The notes under the pieces are model-generated. The model searched no databases and was not told the DNA's origin. It saw only the letters and a list, made by a program, of their open reading frames with translations. From SHVZ01 sp044223515 (lineage in GTDB: Bacteria; Pseudomonadota; Alphaproteobacteria; SHVZ01): DNA of 37,863 bases. Positions 17,022 through 25,424 of the stretch are shown here, piece by piece. A program made the position numbers and the translations under genes. Each line of letters opens with the position of its first letter. Position 1 is the first letter of the stretch. Location of the stretch: assembly GCA_044223515.1 (NCBI GenBank), contig JBGALV010000045.1, positions 1-37,863 of the forward strand. The letters run 5' to 3'.

Positions 17022-18611
17022 GTCAGACTGGGCAAGGCTTCCGATCGCCTGTCGTCGCGCACGCATCGCGAGGAGAGCACCGGTGCCGCGCGCTCGACCG
17101 CGTCCGAGGACGTGACCGCGCTCGACGCTCGTCTTAATGAAGCAGAGCGCGTGCTCGCCCAGCGCAAGCAGTCGCTCTACTCGACGCCCTGGTATCTGGT
17201 GATCGGCCCCTCGGGCGCCGGCAAGACCGCGTGGCTCTCCGGCTTCGGCCTCGCCAACGATGCGATCCGCGAAGCCGAAGGCAACGGGCCGACCGTCACC
17301 TGCGACCTGATGCTGTTCGAGGAGGCGGTCGTTCTCGACGTTGCCGGCCGGCTCGTCACCCAGGATCTCGACGCCGAGGCCGACCGCATGGCCTGGGCCG
17401 GGCTGCTGCGTCTTCTCATGAAGCGCCGGCCGCGGCTGCCTTTGAGCGGCGTGATCATCATGGTGCCCGCGAGCGCGCTCTCCGGCGCCGATCACCGCGG
17501 CATCGTCGCTGCCCTCCGGTTGCGGCTGGCCGAGCTCGGCCGTCTGCTCGGCGGGCGCATCCCGGTCTACCTGATCGTGACCAAGGTCGATGCCGCGCCC
17601 GGCGCGATCGCGATGCTATCGACCCTGGATGACGACGAGACCGAGCAGGTCTGGGGCGTCACCTTCACCAAGGCGAAGCCGGATCGCGAGACGCAGGCGA
17701 GCGGCTTCGTCGACCTGGTCGGAAGGCTCGCCGACCAGGTGATCCTGCGTCAGCACCACGGCCTCGACGAGCGCGGTGCCGCTGGCATGTGGACCTTGCC
17801 GCGCGATCTCTCGCGCCTTTCCGAGGGCCTCCTTCAGCTCGGCGCCTCGGTGGTCGAGGCGCCGTCGCTGGCGTTTCGCGGCATCTACCTTTCCGCCCAT
17901 CCGGCGGCGGTGCACGACACGCGCGGCACGGCACGCGCGCCGTTCGCGCGCCCCCTGTTCGAGGACGTGATCCTGCGCGAGGCCGGGATGGCGCAACGCC
18001 CCAGGCGTGGCGGGCTCTCGGACTGGCCGCATCTTGTCGCGGCGCCGCTGGTCGCGCTTGCGCTCGCGGCGTCGCTCGCCTGGGCCTATGGCGATCAGCA
18101 CGAGCGCCTGGCGTTCGCGGAGGCGACGGTCGACAAGGTGGTCGCCTCGGCGCAGGCCCTGCCTCTCAGCCCGGTCACCGACCCTGACCCGGCGCCGGTG
18201 CTGCCGATGCTGGGCGCGCTCGAATGGCTGAGGCGAGGAGGGGCGGCACCCGCGTTGACGCCCTGGCCGTTCAAGGCGGCGAAGGTACGCGCTGCTGCCG
18301 GAACGGCGTATGCCCAGGGGCTCGAATTGATGCTGGAGCCGCGGCTGCTGCTCGGCCTGGAGAAGGCGATCGTCGCCGAGGGCCGAGGCGGGCCGACCGG
18401 CCAGATCTATCTCGCGCTCGCCGCCGATCCGCCGCGCGCGGCGAACCTGGTCGGCGCCTGGATCGCGCAGACGCCGTTCCCGACGCTCACGTCCGACGCC
18501 AAGGCCGAGTTCGCACGGCAGGTCGACACGATGCTGCGCTCGGCGACGCGCCCGCTCGCCGCCGACGCCGCCTACCTGGCAGCCCTCACCGTGCCGGCGA
18601 GGCGTTCGTGA
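17022..18611 (+). CDS. short TssM/IcmF-like protein, 5' end lost in N gap
   Basis: 529 residues are visible. The segment SLYSTPWYLVIGPSGAGKTAWL contains a Walker A (GPSGAGKT, visible residues 62-69), and VVLDVAGRLVTQD aligns with the DTAGRYTTQD motif of TssM, with the threonine replaced by valine. LPLSGVIIMVPASAL, RLRLAELGRLLGGRIPVYLIVTKVD and the FEDVILREAGMA segment continue the match to the TssM N-terminal half. A membrane span lies near visible residues 335-357 (HLVAAPLVALALAASLAWAYG). Beyond it only about 170 residues remain, against about 700 in the full TssM next door, so most of the periplasmic domain is absent. The two N-terminal membrane spans, if present, are in the gap. It overlaps tssM by 4 nt. 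Confidence 0.85.
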   Translation, partial: VRLGKASDRLSSRTHREESTGAARSTASEDVTALDARLNEAERVLAQRKQSLYSTPWYLVIGPSGAGKTAWLSGFGLANDAIREAEGNGPTVTCDLMLFEEAVVLDVAGRLVTQDLDAEADRMAWAGLLRLLMKRRPRLPLSGVIIMVPASALSGADHRGIVAALRLRLAELGRLLGGRIPVYLIVTKVDAAPGAIAMLSTLDDDETEQVWGVTFTKAKPDRETQASGFVDLVGRLADQVILRQHHGLDERGAAGMWTLPRDLSRLSEGLLQLGASVVEAPSLAFRGIYLSAHPAAVHDTRGTARAPFARPLFEDVILREAGMAQRPRRGGLSDWPHLVAAPLVALALAASLAWAYGDQHERLAFAEATVDKVVASAQALPLSPVTDPDPAPVLPMLGALEWLRRGGAAPALTPWPFKAAKVRAAAGTAYAQGLELMLEPRLLLGLEKAIVAEGRGGPTGQIYLALAADPPRAANLVGAWIAQTPFPTLTSDAKAEFARQVDTMLRSATRPLAADAAYLAALTVPARRS

Positions 18612-21600
18612 AGAAGCTCCTCAAGCGCATCGGTGCGATCCTCGCCAACCCGTGGGTGATCACGGCGCTGATCGCGCTCGTGGTCGCGCTGCTGATCTGG
18701 TTCATCGTGCCGTTCATCGCCATTGGCGAGGTCAAGCTTCTGCAGAGCGAGACCTCGCGGCTCGTCGCCTTGATCATCCTCACCGTCGTCTGGGCGCTTG
18801 CCAACGTCTTCATCGGCCAGTCGCGCCGTGCCGCCAACGACCGCCTGATCGAGGACCTGGAGACGGCCTCCGCGGTCGACGAGGCCAAGGCCGCTAACGA
18901 GGCCGCCTCGACCGAGGAGCTAGGCCAGATCGGCGAGCGCCTGCGCGAAGCCCTGCAGCTGCTCAAGCAGTCGCGCTTCGGCGCCAGGCTCTATCAGGTC
19001 CCGTGGTACGTGCTGCTGGGGCCGCCGGGCTCGGGCAAGACCACGGCACTGTCGCGGAGCGGTCTCGAATTCCCGCTTCAGGAGCGGCTCGGCCATCTTC
19101 CGGTCACCGGCATCGGCGGCACGCACAATTGCGACTGGTGGATCGCCGATCGCGCGGTCTTCATCGACACCGCCGGCCGCTACACCACGCATGAGAGCCA
19201 CAAGGAAGTCGACCAGCGGGTCTGGTACGGCCTTCTCGACATCCTGAAGAAGCATCGCCCGCGCCAGCCGCTCAACGGCGCGCTGGTCATGCTGCCGCTG
19301 CCCGAGCTCGCACGGATGAGCGAGGAGGAGCGCCAGACGGTCGCCAAGGCGATCCGTTTCCGCTTGACCGAGCTGCAGGAGCGTCTCGGCACGCGGCTGC
19401 CGGTCTATATGCTCTTCACGAAGTGCGACCTCGTTCCCGGATTCCTCGAGTTCTTCTCGACCCTGAACAAGGGAAAGCGCGCGACGCCGCTCGGCGTAAG
19501 CCTGCCCTACGACGACGGCAAGGGCGCCGATCCGGTGACGGGCTTCCGCGCCGCCTATGACGGGCTGGTCGACGACCTCCGCCGGCATGTGATGCGGCGC
19601 CTGCAGCAGGAGCCCGATGCCGGCGCCCGCTCGCTGATCCTCGAGTTTCCCTTCCAGCTCGCGAGCCTCAAGGAAACGGCTCTCGACATCCTCGGCCGTA
19701 CTTTCGGCCGCAACCGCCTCGAACGCCCGTCGCTGCTGCGGGGCTTCTACTTCAGCAGCGGCACCCAGAGCGGTGAGGTCGCCGACGCGCTCGCCGGCCA
19801 GCTGCAGCAGACCTTCGCCCTCGACATGGAGCGCCATGCCGAGATCCAGCAGGGCGCCGAGCGCACGCGCAGCTACTTCCTCTCGGGACTGCTGAACGAT
19901 GTCGTTCTGAAGGAGGCCGGGCTCGCCGGGACTGACTGGAGCGTCGTCCATCGCCGGCGGCTCCGTGCCTGGGCCGCCGCGGCCGTGTCTCTGGTGATAG
20001 CGCTGACGCTGGGCTCGGTGCTGGCGTTCAGCTGGGCCGGCAACCGGCAGGCGCTCGGCGAGATGGAGGCCGATACGGCGAGCCTCGCCGCTGCCTCCGC
20101 CCAGCGCGGCCAGATCATGCAGGACCGCACGCTGATCTCGGCCCTGGGCGCGCTCGACCAGGCGCGCAACGTCCTGAACCAGTCCTCGCCCGAGGACGGC
20201 GTGCCGTTCACGCTCGGCTATGGCCTCTTCCAGGGCGAGGCGGTGACGCCGGCGGCAGCCTCGCTCTACGCCCGCATGCTCGACAACCTCCTGGCGCCGG
20301 GCGTGGCCGTGCGTCTGGCCGATCAGGTGCGCTCGGGTTCTACGAGGCCCGACTTCCTGTTCCCGGCGCTCAAGGCCTACCTGATGGCGACCGGGCGTGG
20401 CGTCTACGACGCGGCCTTCCTCTCCGACTGGCTGACGCTCGACTGGAACGCGCGATATCCGGGCGCCGCGAACACGCCGTTGCGCGACAGCTTCGCCACC
20501 CACGTCAAGACGCTCGTCGCCGCAGGTCCGCGCCCGGGCGTGGCCGCGGACGAGACGCTGGTCGACAGCGCGCGACGCGCGCTCTCGGCGACCTCGATGG
20601 CCGAGCGCGGCTACGCGCTGCTGAAGCAGCTTCCGGAAGTCACGGCACTGCCGCCCTGGCGCGTCACCGACCACGCCGGCCCCGCCGCGACGCGCGCGCT
20701 TCGTCGCCAGTCGGGCGTGCAACTCTGGGAGGGCGTGCCGGGCCTCTACACCTACGACGCGTTCCACAAGGTCGTGCTGCCGTCGCTGCCCGACGTGGCG
20801 AAGCTCGCGGCGGCCGAGTCCTGGGTGATGGAGGATCGGCGTGGCTCAGAAGCCGCGCGTCAGACTGAGATCACCCGCGCGATCCTCGCGCTCTATCTCG
20901 ACGACTACGGCCGCGCCTGGGATGCGCTGCTTGCCGACGTCACGATCCAGCCGCTGGACTCGATCGCGCAGGCGAGCGACGTGCTGAACGCGCTCTCCGG
21001 TGCTGCGTCCCCGTTCAAGCTCTACCTCGAAGGCGTGGTGCGCGAAACGACGCTGGAACCGGGGCCGAAGCCGGCGGTCGACACCTCCGCGGTCCCCGGC
21101 GCCGCGGCAGCGGTCGCACCGGGGGCGGCAGCCGCGCTCACCCAGCGGCTCAACCAGGCGAATGCCCTCGCACGCCTGTTTCCCGGCACGGGCACCGACG
21201 CAGGGCCGCCGCCGGGCCAGCCGATCAACGACCGCTTCCGCGATCTCCGTGCCTTCGTGCGTGGACCGGAAGGCGGCGTGGCGCCGATCGACGAGGTGAT
21301 CAAGGAATTCGGCGAGCTGTTCAAGCAGGTGAACCAGGTCGCGCAGTCGCCGGACCAGGGGCGCGCGATGCTGTCGTCGCTCCAGGGCGGCATGACGAGC
21401 GGCACCGGCGCGTTCTCGCGGCTTCGCCAGCTCACCGCGAACATGCCGGGTCCGGTGGCGCGCACCGTGTCGACGCTGGTCAGCCGCGGCCAGAGCGTCG
21501 GCGCCGGCGAGGCGCGCACGCGGCTCAACACGATCTGGGCGACGAGCGTGCTGCCGGCCTGCCGCGCGCTCGAGCAGCGCTTCCCGCTGGTGCAGGACTC

Positions 21601-22207
21601 CCAGCTCGACGCGCCGCTCGACGACTTTGCCCAGTTCATCGGCCCGAAGGGCGTACTCCAGGAATTCTTCGACAAGGAGTTGAAGGGCTTCGTCGACAGC
21701 GACGTGACGCCGTGGCGCTGGCAGCGGGCCGGCGGTGCCGACCTCGGCCTCTCGGCGGAGACGCTGGCCCTGTTCGAGAACGCGGCCCAGATCCGCCAGG
21801 TGCTGTTCGGCGGCTCGGCCAAGCCCGGCATCCGCTTCGAGCTCGAGCCGGTCGAGCTCGACCAGCGCGCCAACCAGGCCCAGTTCGAGCTCGACGGCGC
21901 CAATATCCTCTACCGCCACGGTCCGCCGCGCGCGACTCCCGTCAAATGGCCCGGCGAAGGCGGCGGCTCGGCGCGCCTCGCGTTCTCGCCGGCGATCGCC
22001 AACGAACCGTCGAGCCTGTCGTTCGACGGTCCGTGGGCGCTGTTCCGTCTGATCCGCCAGGCGAAGCTCACGCCGTCGCAGGACTCGATGCTGGCCGAGT
22101 TCACGATCGGCTCGCGGCGCATGCTGGTCCGCCTCACGCCGTCGTCGCTCGGCAACCCGTTCGACCTCTCGCGTATGCGGGCGCTCCGATGCCGCCCAAC
22201 CCTGTGA
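18608..22207 (+). CDS. tssM: T6SS inner-membrane complex protein TssM (IcmF/ImpL)
   Basis: A 1199-residue protein from a GTG start that overlaps the previous stop (GTGA). Two N-terminal membrane spans (~16-38 and ~51-70) flank a short loop; the cytoplasmic NTPase domain has Walker A GPPGSGKT (138-145), the THNCDWW motif (172-178) and Walker B-like FIDTAGRYTT (185-194). A third span lies near residues 455-475 (AAAAVSLVIALTLGSVLAF), followed by a ~720-residue periplasmic domain containing the family C-terminal region. TssM spans the envelope and binds TssJ and TssL. Length is typical (about 1100-1200). Its end overlaps tagF by 19 nt. Confidence 0.96.
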   Translation: MKKLLKRIGAILANPWVITALIALVVALLIWFIVPFIAIGEVKLLQSETSRLVALIILTVVWALANVFIGQSRRAANDRLIEDLETASAVDEAKAANEAASTEELGQIGERLREALQLLKQSRFGARLYQVPWYVLLGPPGSGKTTALSRSGLEFPLQERLGHLPVTGIGGTHNCDWWIADRAVFIDTAGRYTTHESHKEVDQRVWYGLLDILKKHRPRQPLNGALVMLPLPELARMSEEERQTVAKAIRFRLTELQERLGTRLPVYMLFTKCDLVPGFLEFFSTLNKGKRATPLGVSLPYDDGKGADPVTGFRAAYDGLVDDLRRHVMRRLQQEPDAGARSLILEFPFQLASLKETALDILGRTFGRNRLERPSLLRGFYFSSGTQSGEVADALAGQLQQTFALDMERHAEIQQGAERTRSYFLSGLLNDVVLKEAGLAGTDWSVVHRRRLRAWAAAAVSLVIALTLGSVLAFSWAGNRQALGEMEADTASLAAASAQRGQIMQDRTLISALGALDQARNVLNQSSPEDGVPFTLGYGLFQGEAVTPAAASLYARMLDNLLAPGVAVRLADQVRSGSTRPDFLFPALKAYLMATGRGVYDAAFLSDWLTLDWNARYPGAANTPLRDSFATHVKTLVAAGPRPGVAADETLVDSARRALSATSMAERGYALLKQLPEVTALPPWRVTDHAGPAATRALRRQSGVQLWEGVPGLYTYDAFHKVVLPSLPDVAKLAAAESWVMEDRRGSEAARQTEITRAILALYLDDYGRAWDALLADVTIQPLDSIAQASDVLNALSGAASPFKLYLEGVVRETTLEPGPKPAVDTSAVPGAAAAVAPGAAAALTQRLNQANALARLFPGTGTDAGPPPGQPINDRFRDLRAFVRGPEGGVAPIDEVIKEFGELFKQVNQVAQSPDQGRAMLSSLQGGMTSGTGAFSRLRQLTANMPGPVARTVSTLVSRGQSVGAGEARTRLNTIWATSVLPACRALEQRFPLVQDSQLDAPLDDFAQFIGPKGVLQEFFDKELKGFVDSDVTPWRWQRAGGADLGLSAETLALFENAAQIRQVLFGGSAKPGIRFELEPVELDQRANQAQFELDGANILYRHGPPRATPVKWPGEGGGSARLAFSPAIANEPSSLSFDGPWALFRLIRQAKLTPSQDSMLAEFTIGSRRMLVRLTPSSLGNPFDLSRMRALRCRPTL

Positions 22208-22875
22208 TCTCGACCACGATCGGCTTCTTCGGAAAGCTGCCTGGGGCGGGCGACTTCGTCGTCCGCGGCTTCGACCGGCCGTTGGTCACCGCGCTGACTC
22301 AGTGGACGGACAAGCTCGTCGGTCACCTGAAGCTCGGTGCCGGCGACGATTGGACGACGGTGTTCGACCGCCTTCACCCGGTCGCGTGGGTCGCGGACCA
22401 GGGGCTCTGCGGTTCGGCGCCGTTCGCGGGTCTGATGCGCCCCAGCCTGGATCGCGTCGGTCGCCGCTATCCGCTGATCGTCGGCGTGTCGCTTCCATCG
22501 GATGCGCGCGTGGCGCCGACGGCGGCGGCGGGGCGCGCCTGGTTCGACTACCTCGAAGGCCTTCTCTACGACGCCTGGTCGCCCGGCCTCGGCGCCGAGG
22601 CGTTGGCGGAGGCGCTTGCGGAAGCGCCGCCGTTTCCCGAGATCCATCGCGGCGCGAGCGCCGCGGCCGAGCCGATCAGGTCGGGCGGCTGGCATCTCCG
22701 CTGGTCGGGCGAGCCGCGCGCGCAGGACCTGGCCGCGCATCTGCTGAACGCGACGGCGAGCGCCGCAATCGGACGACACAGCCTCTTCTGGACAGGACCG
22801 CTGAAGGAAGGCGGCGACGTGCTGATCGTGCCGGGGATGGCGACGGCCGACCAGCTCCTGGCGCTGGCACTCTGA
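22189..22875 (+). CDS. tagF: T6SS-associated protein TagF (ImpM)
   Basis: A 228-residue protein with start at ATG 22189 inside the end of tssM. The N-terminal signature GFFGKLPGAGDFVVRGFDRPLV (residues ~11-32) is diagnostic of TagF/ImpM; the segment FAGLMRPSLDRVGRRYPLIV follows. TagF is a post-translational repressor or modulator of T6SS activity, acting with Fha in Pseudomonas and Agrobacterium; some family members are fused to a PP2C phosphatase. Here the phosphatase is the next gene, 6 bp downstream, which recapitulates that fusion as two adjacent genes. Confidence 0.94.
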   Translation: MPPNPVISTTIGFFGKLPGAGDFVVRGFDRPLVTALTQWTDKLVGHLKLGAGDDWTTVFDRLHPVAWVADQGLCGSAPFAGLMRPSLDRVGRRYPLIVGVSLPSDARVAPTAAAGRAWFDYLEGLLYDAWSPGLGAEALAEALAEAPPFPEIHRGASAAAEPIRSGGWHLRWSGEPRAQDLAAHLLNATASAAIGRHSLFWTGPLKEGGDVLIVPGMATADQLLALAL

Positions 22876-22881
22876 GGCGAC

Positions 22882-23595
22882 ATGCGCCGCTACGCCTCAA
22901 GCGTCGCGAGCCATATCGGCTGGAAGCGCACGATCCAGGAGGATGCGGTGCTGGCGCGGCCGGAGATCGGCCTCTGGGCCGTGGTCGACGGCATGGGCGG
23001 GCATCACCGTGGCGACATCGCGAGCCAGCGCATCGTCGACCGCCTCGCCGGCCTCAAGCCGCCGGCGACCTCGTCATCCTTCCTGGTGACCGTGCAGGCG
23101 AGCCTGTCGCTTGCGCATGACGAGCTGAATGCGCTGCCGACGCCCGACGACAACGCGCCGGCGGGCGCCACCTGCGTCGTGCTGATGGCTTGGCGCGATC
23201 ACTTCACGTGCCTCTGGGCTGGCGACGCCCGGCTCTATCAGCTCCGCGACAAGCGGCTCCGCCAGGTCACGCACGACCATAGCCACCTGAACGACCTGAT
23301 CGCGGCCGGCGAGCTCGACGCGGCGGAGGCGGCGGGCCATCCGGAAGCTCACATGGTGACGCGCGCGATCGGTGCCGGCACGATGTTCCAGCCCGAGGTT
23401 ACACGCGGCTCGCTCCAGCGCGGCGACGGCATGCTTCTCTGCAGCGACGGAGTCACCCGCGTGCTCGACGACGCGACGCTGGAGAGGATCATGGCGGACA
23501 CCGCGCCGGAGGCGGCGGCGGATACGGTGATCGAGGCGGTCCTCGACGGCGGCGCGCCCGACAATGCGTCGGCCGTCGCGGTGACGATCCTCTAG
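22882..23595 (+). CDS. PP2C-family Ser/Thr phosphatase (PppA-like)
   Basis: A 237-residue single-domain phosphatase. Metal-binding and catalytic residues are visible: RTIQED (D21), VVDGMGGHHRG (D36, G37), a LWAGDARLYQL strand (D115), LLCSDGVTRVL (D189), and GGAPDNASAVAV (D227). No membrane segments. It would reverse phosphorylation by the operon's kinase on FHA or TssL targets, switching the T6SS off. A second plausible substrate is the STAS protein at 27171, since PP2C enzymes typically dephosphorylate such anti-anti-sigma factors. It ends 3 bp from the convergent tssA stop. Confidence 0.93.
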   Translation: MRRYASSVASHIGWKRTIQEDAVLARPEIGLWAVVDGMGGHHRGDIASQRIVDRLAGLKPPATSSSFLVTVQASLSLAHDELNALPTPDDNAPAGATCVVLMAWRDHFTCLWAGDARLYQLRDKRLRQVTHDHSHLNDLIAAGELDAAEAAGHPEAHMVTRAIGAGTMFQPEVTRGSLQRGDGMLLCSDGVTRVLDDATLERIMADTAPEAAADTVIEAVLDGGAPDNASAVAVTIL

Positions 23596-23598
23596 TCT

Positions 23599-24723
23599 TC
23601 AGCCCGCGGGCGGCTCGGGCGGCTTGATGCCGGCGGCGAGGAAGAACGCGCTGCGCGCCGTTGCATCGGGAATGAGCTCGGCCAGCAGCTCCGGCATCGG
23701 CATGCGGCCGCGACGGACCAGCTCCTCCAGCGTGTAGGACATCGGCGAGTGCGGCTCGGTCGAGCGGAAGAACGCCGCGATCCGGAGCAGCTCGTTGAAC
23801 GCCTCGTCGCGCGTGTAGCCGCCCGGTCCGCGTGCCGGCCCGGCCTTGCCGCCGCTCGCCGCCGCGGGGGCCGCGCCGTCGCCGGCCGGCGCGTTCCCGG
23901 CCGAAGCGGCAGACGCGTCGATCGTGGCGAGGCGGTCCTTGGCGACGAAGGTCACCATGTCGGCGATCGCGCCGAGCGTGGAACGGATGTTGCCGGTCGG
24001 CGGCGCGTCGTTGCCGCACTTCGCGGTCAGGGCATCGTCCAGCGCCTTGAATGCGTCCTGGCAGCCCTTGATGTCTTCGAGCAGGCTGGCGAGTGCCTGC
24101 GGTGGCGTTCCGTTCACCGCCGCCTGGACCTCTTCCATGGTCGCCGCACCTTCCTGGACCATGCGCGCGCGCCGGTCGGGGTCGGTCACCTTGGAAACCT
24201 CGAGTGCCTTCTCGATGTGCCAGAGGGCGAGGGGGCGTTCGGTGCCGGACAGCAGCAGGGCCTTCCGGAGCGGAAGGATCAGCGTGCCGTCGCCGCCTTC
24301 GCCGTTGAGGCCGGTCAGGGGCGCCACGCGGGTCGTGACGCCGTCCTCGTCCGGCATCGGATAGAGATTGTCCCAGAAATTATCGACCAGGCCCTTGGCC
24401 AGCGTGAAGGCGTCGCGGAGGCCGGCGAAGCCGTCTGACCTCAGCATGCCCTCGGCGAGCCAGGCGGCGATCTCGAGATCCTTCGCGCGCGAGGAGAGGA
24501 TCTCGGGCGCGACCTCGACGACCGTCCGCCATTCCTCGACCATGACGCCGGTCTGGTCGCCGGTCTCGTTGCGCTCGGCCGCGCGGGCCGCGGTGCGCGC
24601 GTCCTTGACCTTGAAGTAGGGCGAGTCCGGCGCGCCGTCGGCACGCAGGTCCTCGCCGGCAGGCGCCGACTCCGAGATCGGCGTCAGCAGGGCATCGATC
24701 TCGAGAACAGGGGGACTCGCCAT
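23599..24723 (-). CDS. tssA: T6SS assembly protein TssA (ImpA)
   Basis: A 374-residue protein. The N-terminal ImpA_N domain starts IDALLTPISESAPAGEDLRADGAPDSPYFKVKDARTAAR (first ~45 residues) and contains WRTVVEVAPEILSSRAKDLEIAAWLAEGMLR and DNFWDNLYPMPDEDG, all diagnostic. A flexible Ala/Gly/Pro linker (~270-300) precedes the short C-terminal domain (YTRDEAFNELLRIAAFFRSTEPHSPMSY, then LLAELIPDATARSAFFLAAG). TssA coordinates baseplate priming and sheath/tube polymerisation. It lies last in a three-gene minus-strand unit (orphan protein, tssJ, tssA), 24 bp after tssJ, and converges on the PP2C gene. Confidence 0.95.
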   Translation of the reverse strand: MASPPVLEIDALLTPISESAPAGEDLRADGAPDSPYFKVKDARTAARAAERNETGDQTGVMVEEWRTVVEVAPEILSSRAKDLEIAAWLAEGMLRSDGFAGLRDAFTLAKGLVDNFWDNLYPMPDEDGVTTRVAPLTGLNGEGGDGTLILPLRKALLLSGTERPLALWHIEKALEVSKVTDPDRRARMVQEGAATMEEVQAAVNGTPPQALASLLEDIKGCQDAFKALDDALTAKCGNDAPPTGNIRSTLGAIADMVTFVAKDRLATIDASAASAGNAPAGDGAAPAAASGGKAGPARGPGGYTRDEAFNELLRIAAFFRSTEPHSPMSYTLEELVRRGRMPMPELLAELIPDATARSAFFLAAGIKPPEPPAG

Positions 24724-24747
24724 CCGTCCACTCCGCAGATAGGGCGT

Positions 24748-25305
24748 CTAGTTGGGGAGGAGCTCCACCGCCAGCGCGCCGACATTGACGCGGATCGGCG
24801 TCGACTTCTTGCCGGCGATCGGGAAGAGGGCCTTCCAGGTCGCCTTCTCGAAGTTCCGGTAGCCGACGACCGCGCCGACGAACAGCGCATCGGGCTTGAG
24901 CTCGGCGTTGACCACCTGGATACCGCCGGGCGCGATGATCAGCTCGCGCTTGGCCAGCATCGCAGGTCCCAGCGTCGCCTCGTCCTTCTCGAACAGGCTG
25001 GCGAAGTCGCTGGCCTCGAAGGCATCGGGGTTGGTCAGCTGGTAGAGACGCACCAGCACGGGCGAGGGGCGCTGGTTGAGGTCGGGGTTGATCAGCGGCG
25101 AGGCGATCACGGTCGCGCGCACGGTCGCCCCCTCGGGCGCCGGGGCGACGGCCGGTGACGGCGGCGGCGGATCTTTCTTGTCCTTGTCGCCGAACCAGCC
25201 GCAGCCCGCGACCAGGCCCGCCAGGATCGCAACCCTGGCCACCGCGCCGAGGCGGGCGGAGCGGGACCGTAGAGGCGTCGAAGAGGTCGATCGGGGCTGG
25301 GTCAT
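24748..25305 (-). CDS. tssJ: T6SS outer-membrane lipoprotein TssJ
   Basis: A 185-residue lipoprotein. The start is taken at the ATG at 25305 because it puts a basic n-region and hydrophobic stretch (VARVAILAGLVAG) directly before the lipobox VAGC, acylated cysteine C35. Residue +2 is Gly, consistent with outer-membrane sorting. A Lys/Asp/Pro linker leads to the TssJ beta-sandwich: VRATVIASPLINPDLNQRPSPVLVRLYQL, then FLSLFEKDEATLG-like and IQVVNAELKPDALFVGAVVGYRN motifs. TssJ tethers the TssM periplasmic domain to the outer membrane. The frame remains open upstream through the orphan gene, but that is a shadow of it. Confidence 0.93.
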   Translation of the reverse strand: MTQPRSTSSTPLRSRSARLGAVARVAILAGLVAGCGWFGDKDKKDPPPPSPAVAPAPEGATVRATVIASPLINPDLNQRPSPVLVRLYQLTNPDAFEASDFASLFEKDEATLGPAMLAKRELIIAPGGIQVVNAELKPDALFVGAVVGYRNFEKATWKALFPIAGKKSTPIRVNVGALAVELLPN

Positions 25306-25424
25306 GTCGCGGCGATATACACCCTCGAAGGGGCTCTGGAAGAGTTTCAGTATCGCCTCAAGAATACTGGAGATTCTGCGAATGTCGAAAGGCTTAGCGG
25401 CGGAGTTTCGCGTCGATTCGCGGT

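Noticed and set aside
14262..17495. Long minus-strand open frame crossing the N gap
   Set aside because: Antisense shadow of tssK, tssL and the TssM-like gene; it also runs through undetermined bases.
15660..18611. A genuine TssL-TssM fusion protein
   Set aside because: The joint lies in 22 Ns; both partners lack expected ends, so frame continuity is coincidental.
18920..20767. Minus-strand open frame of about 600 codons within tssM
   Set aside because: Low-complexity shadow translation opposite a clear TssM.
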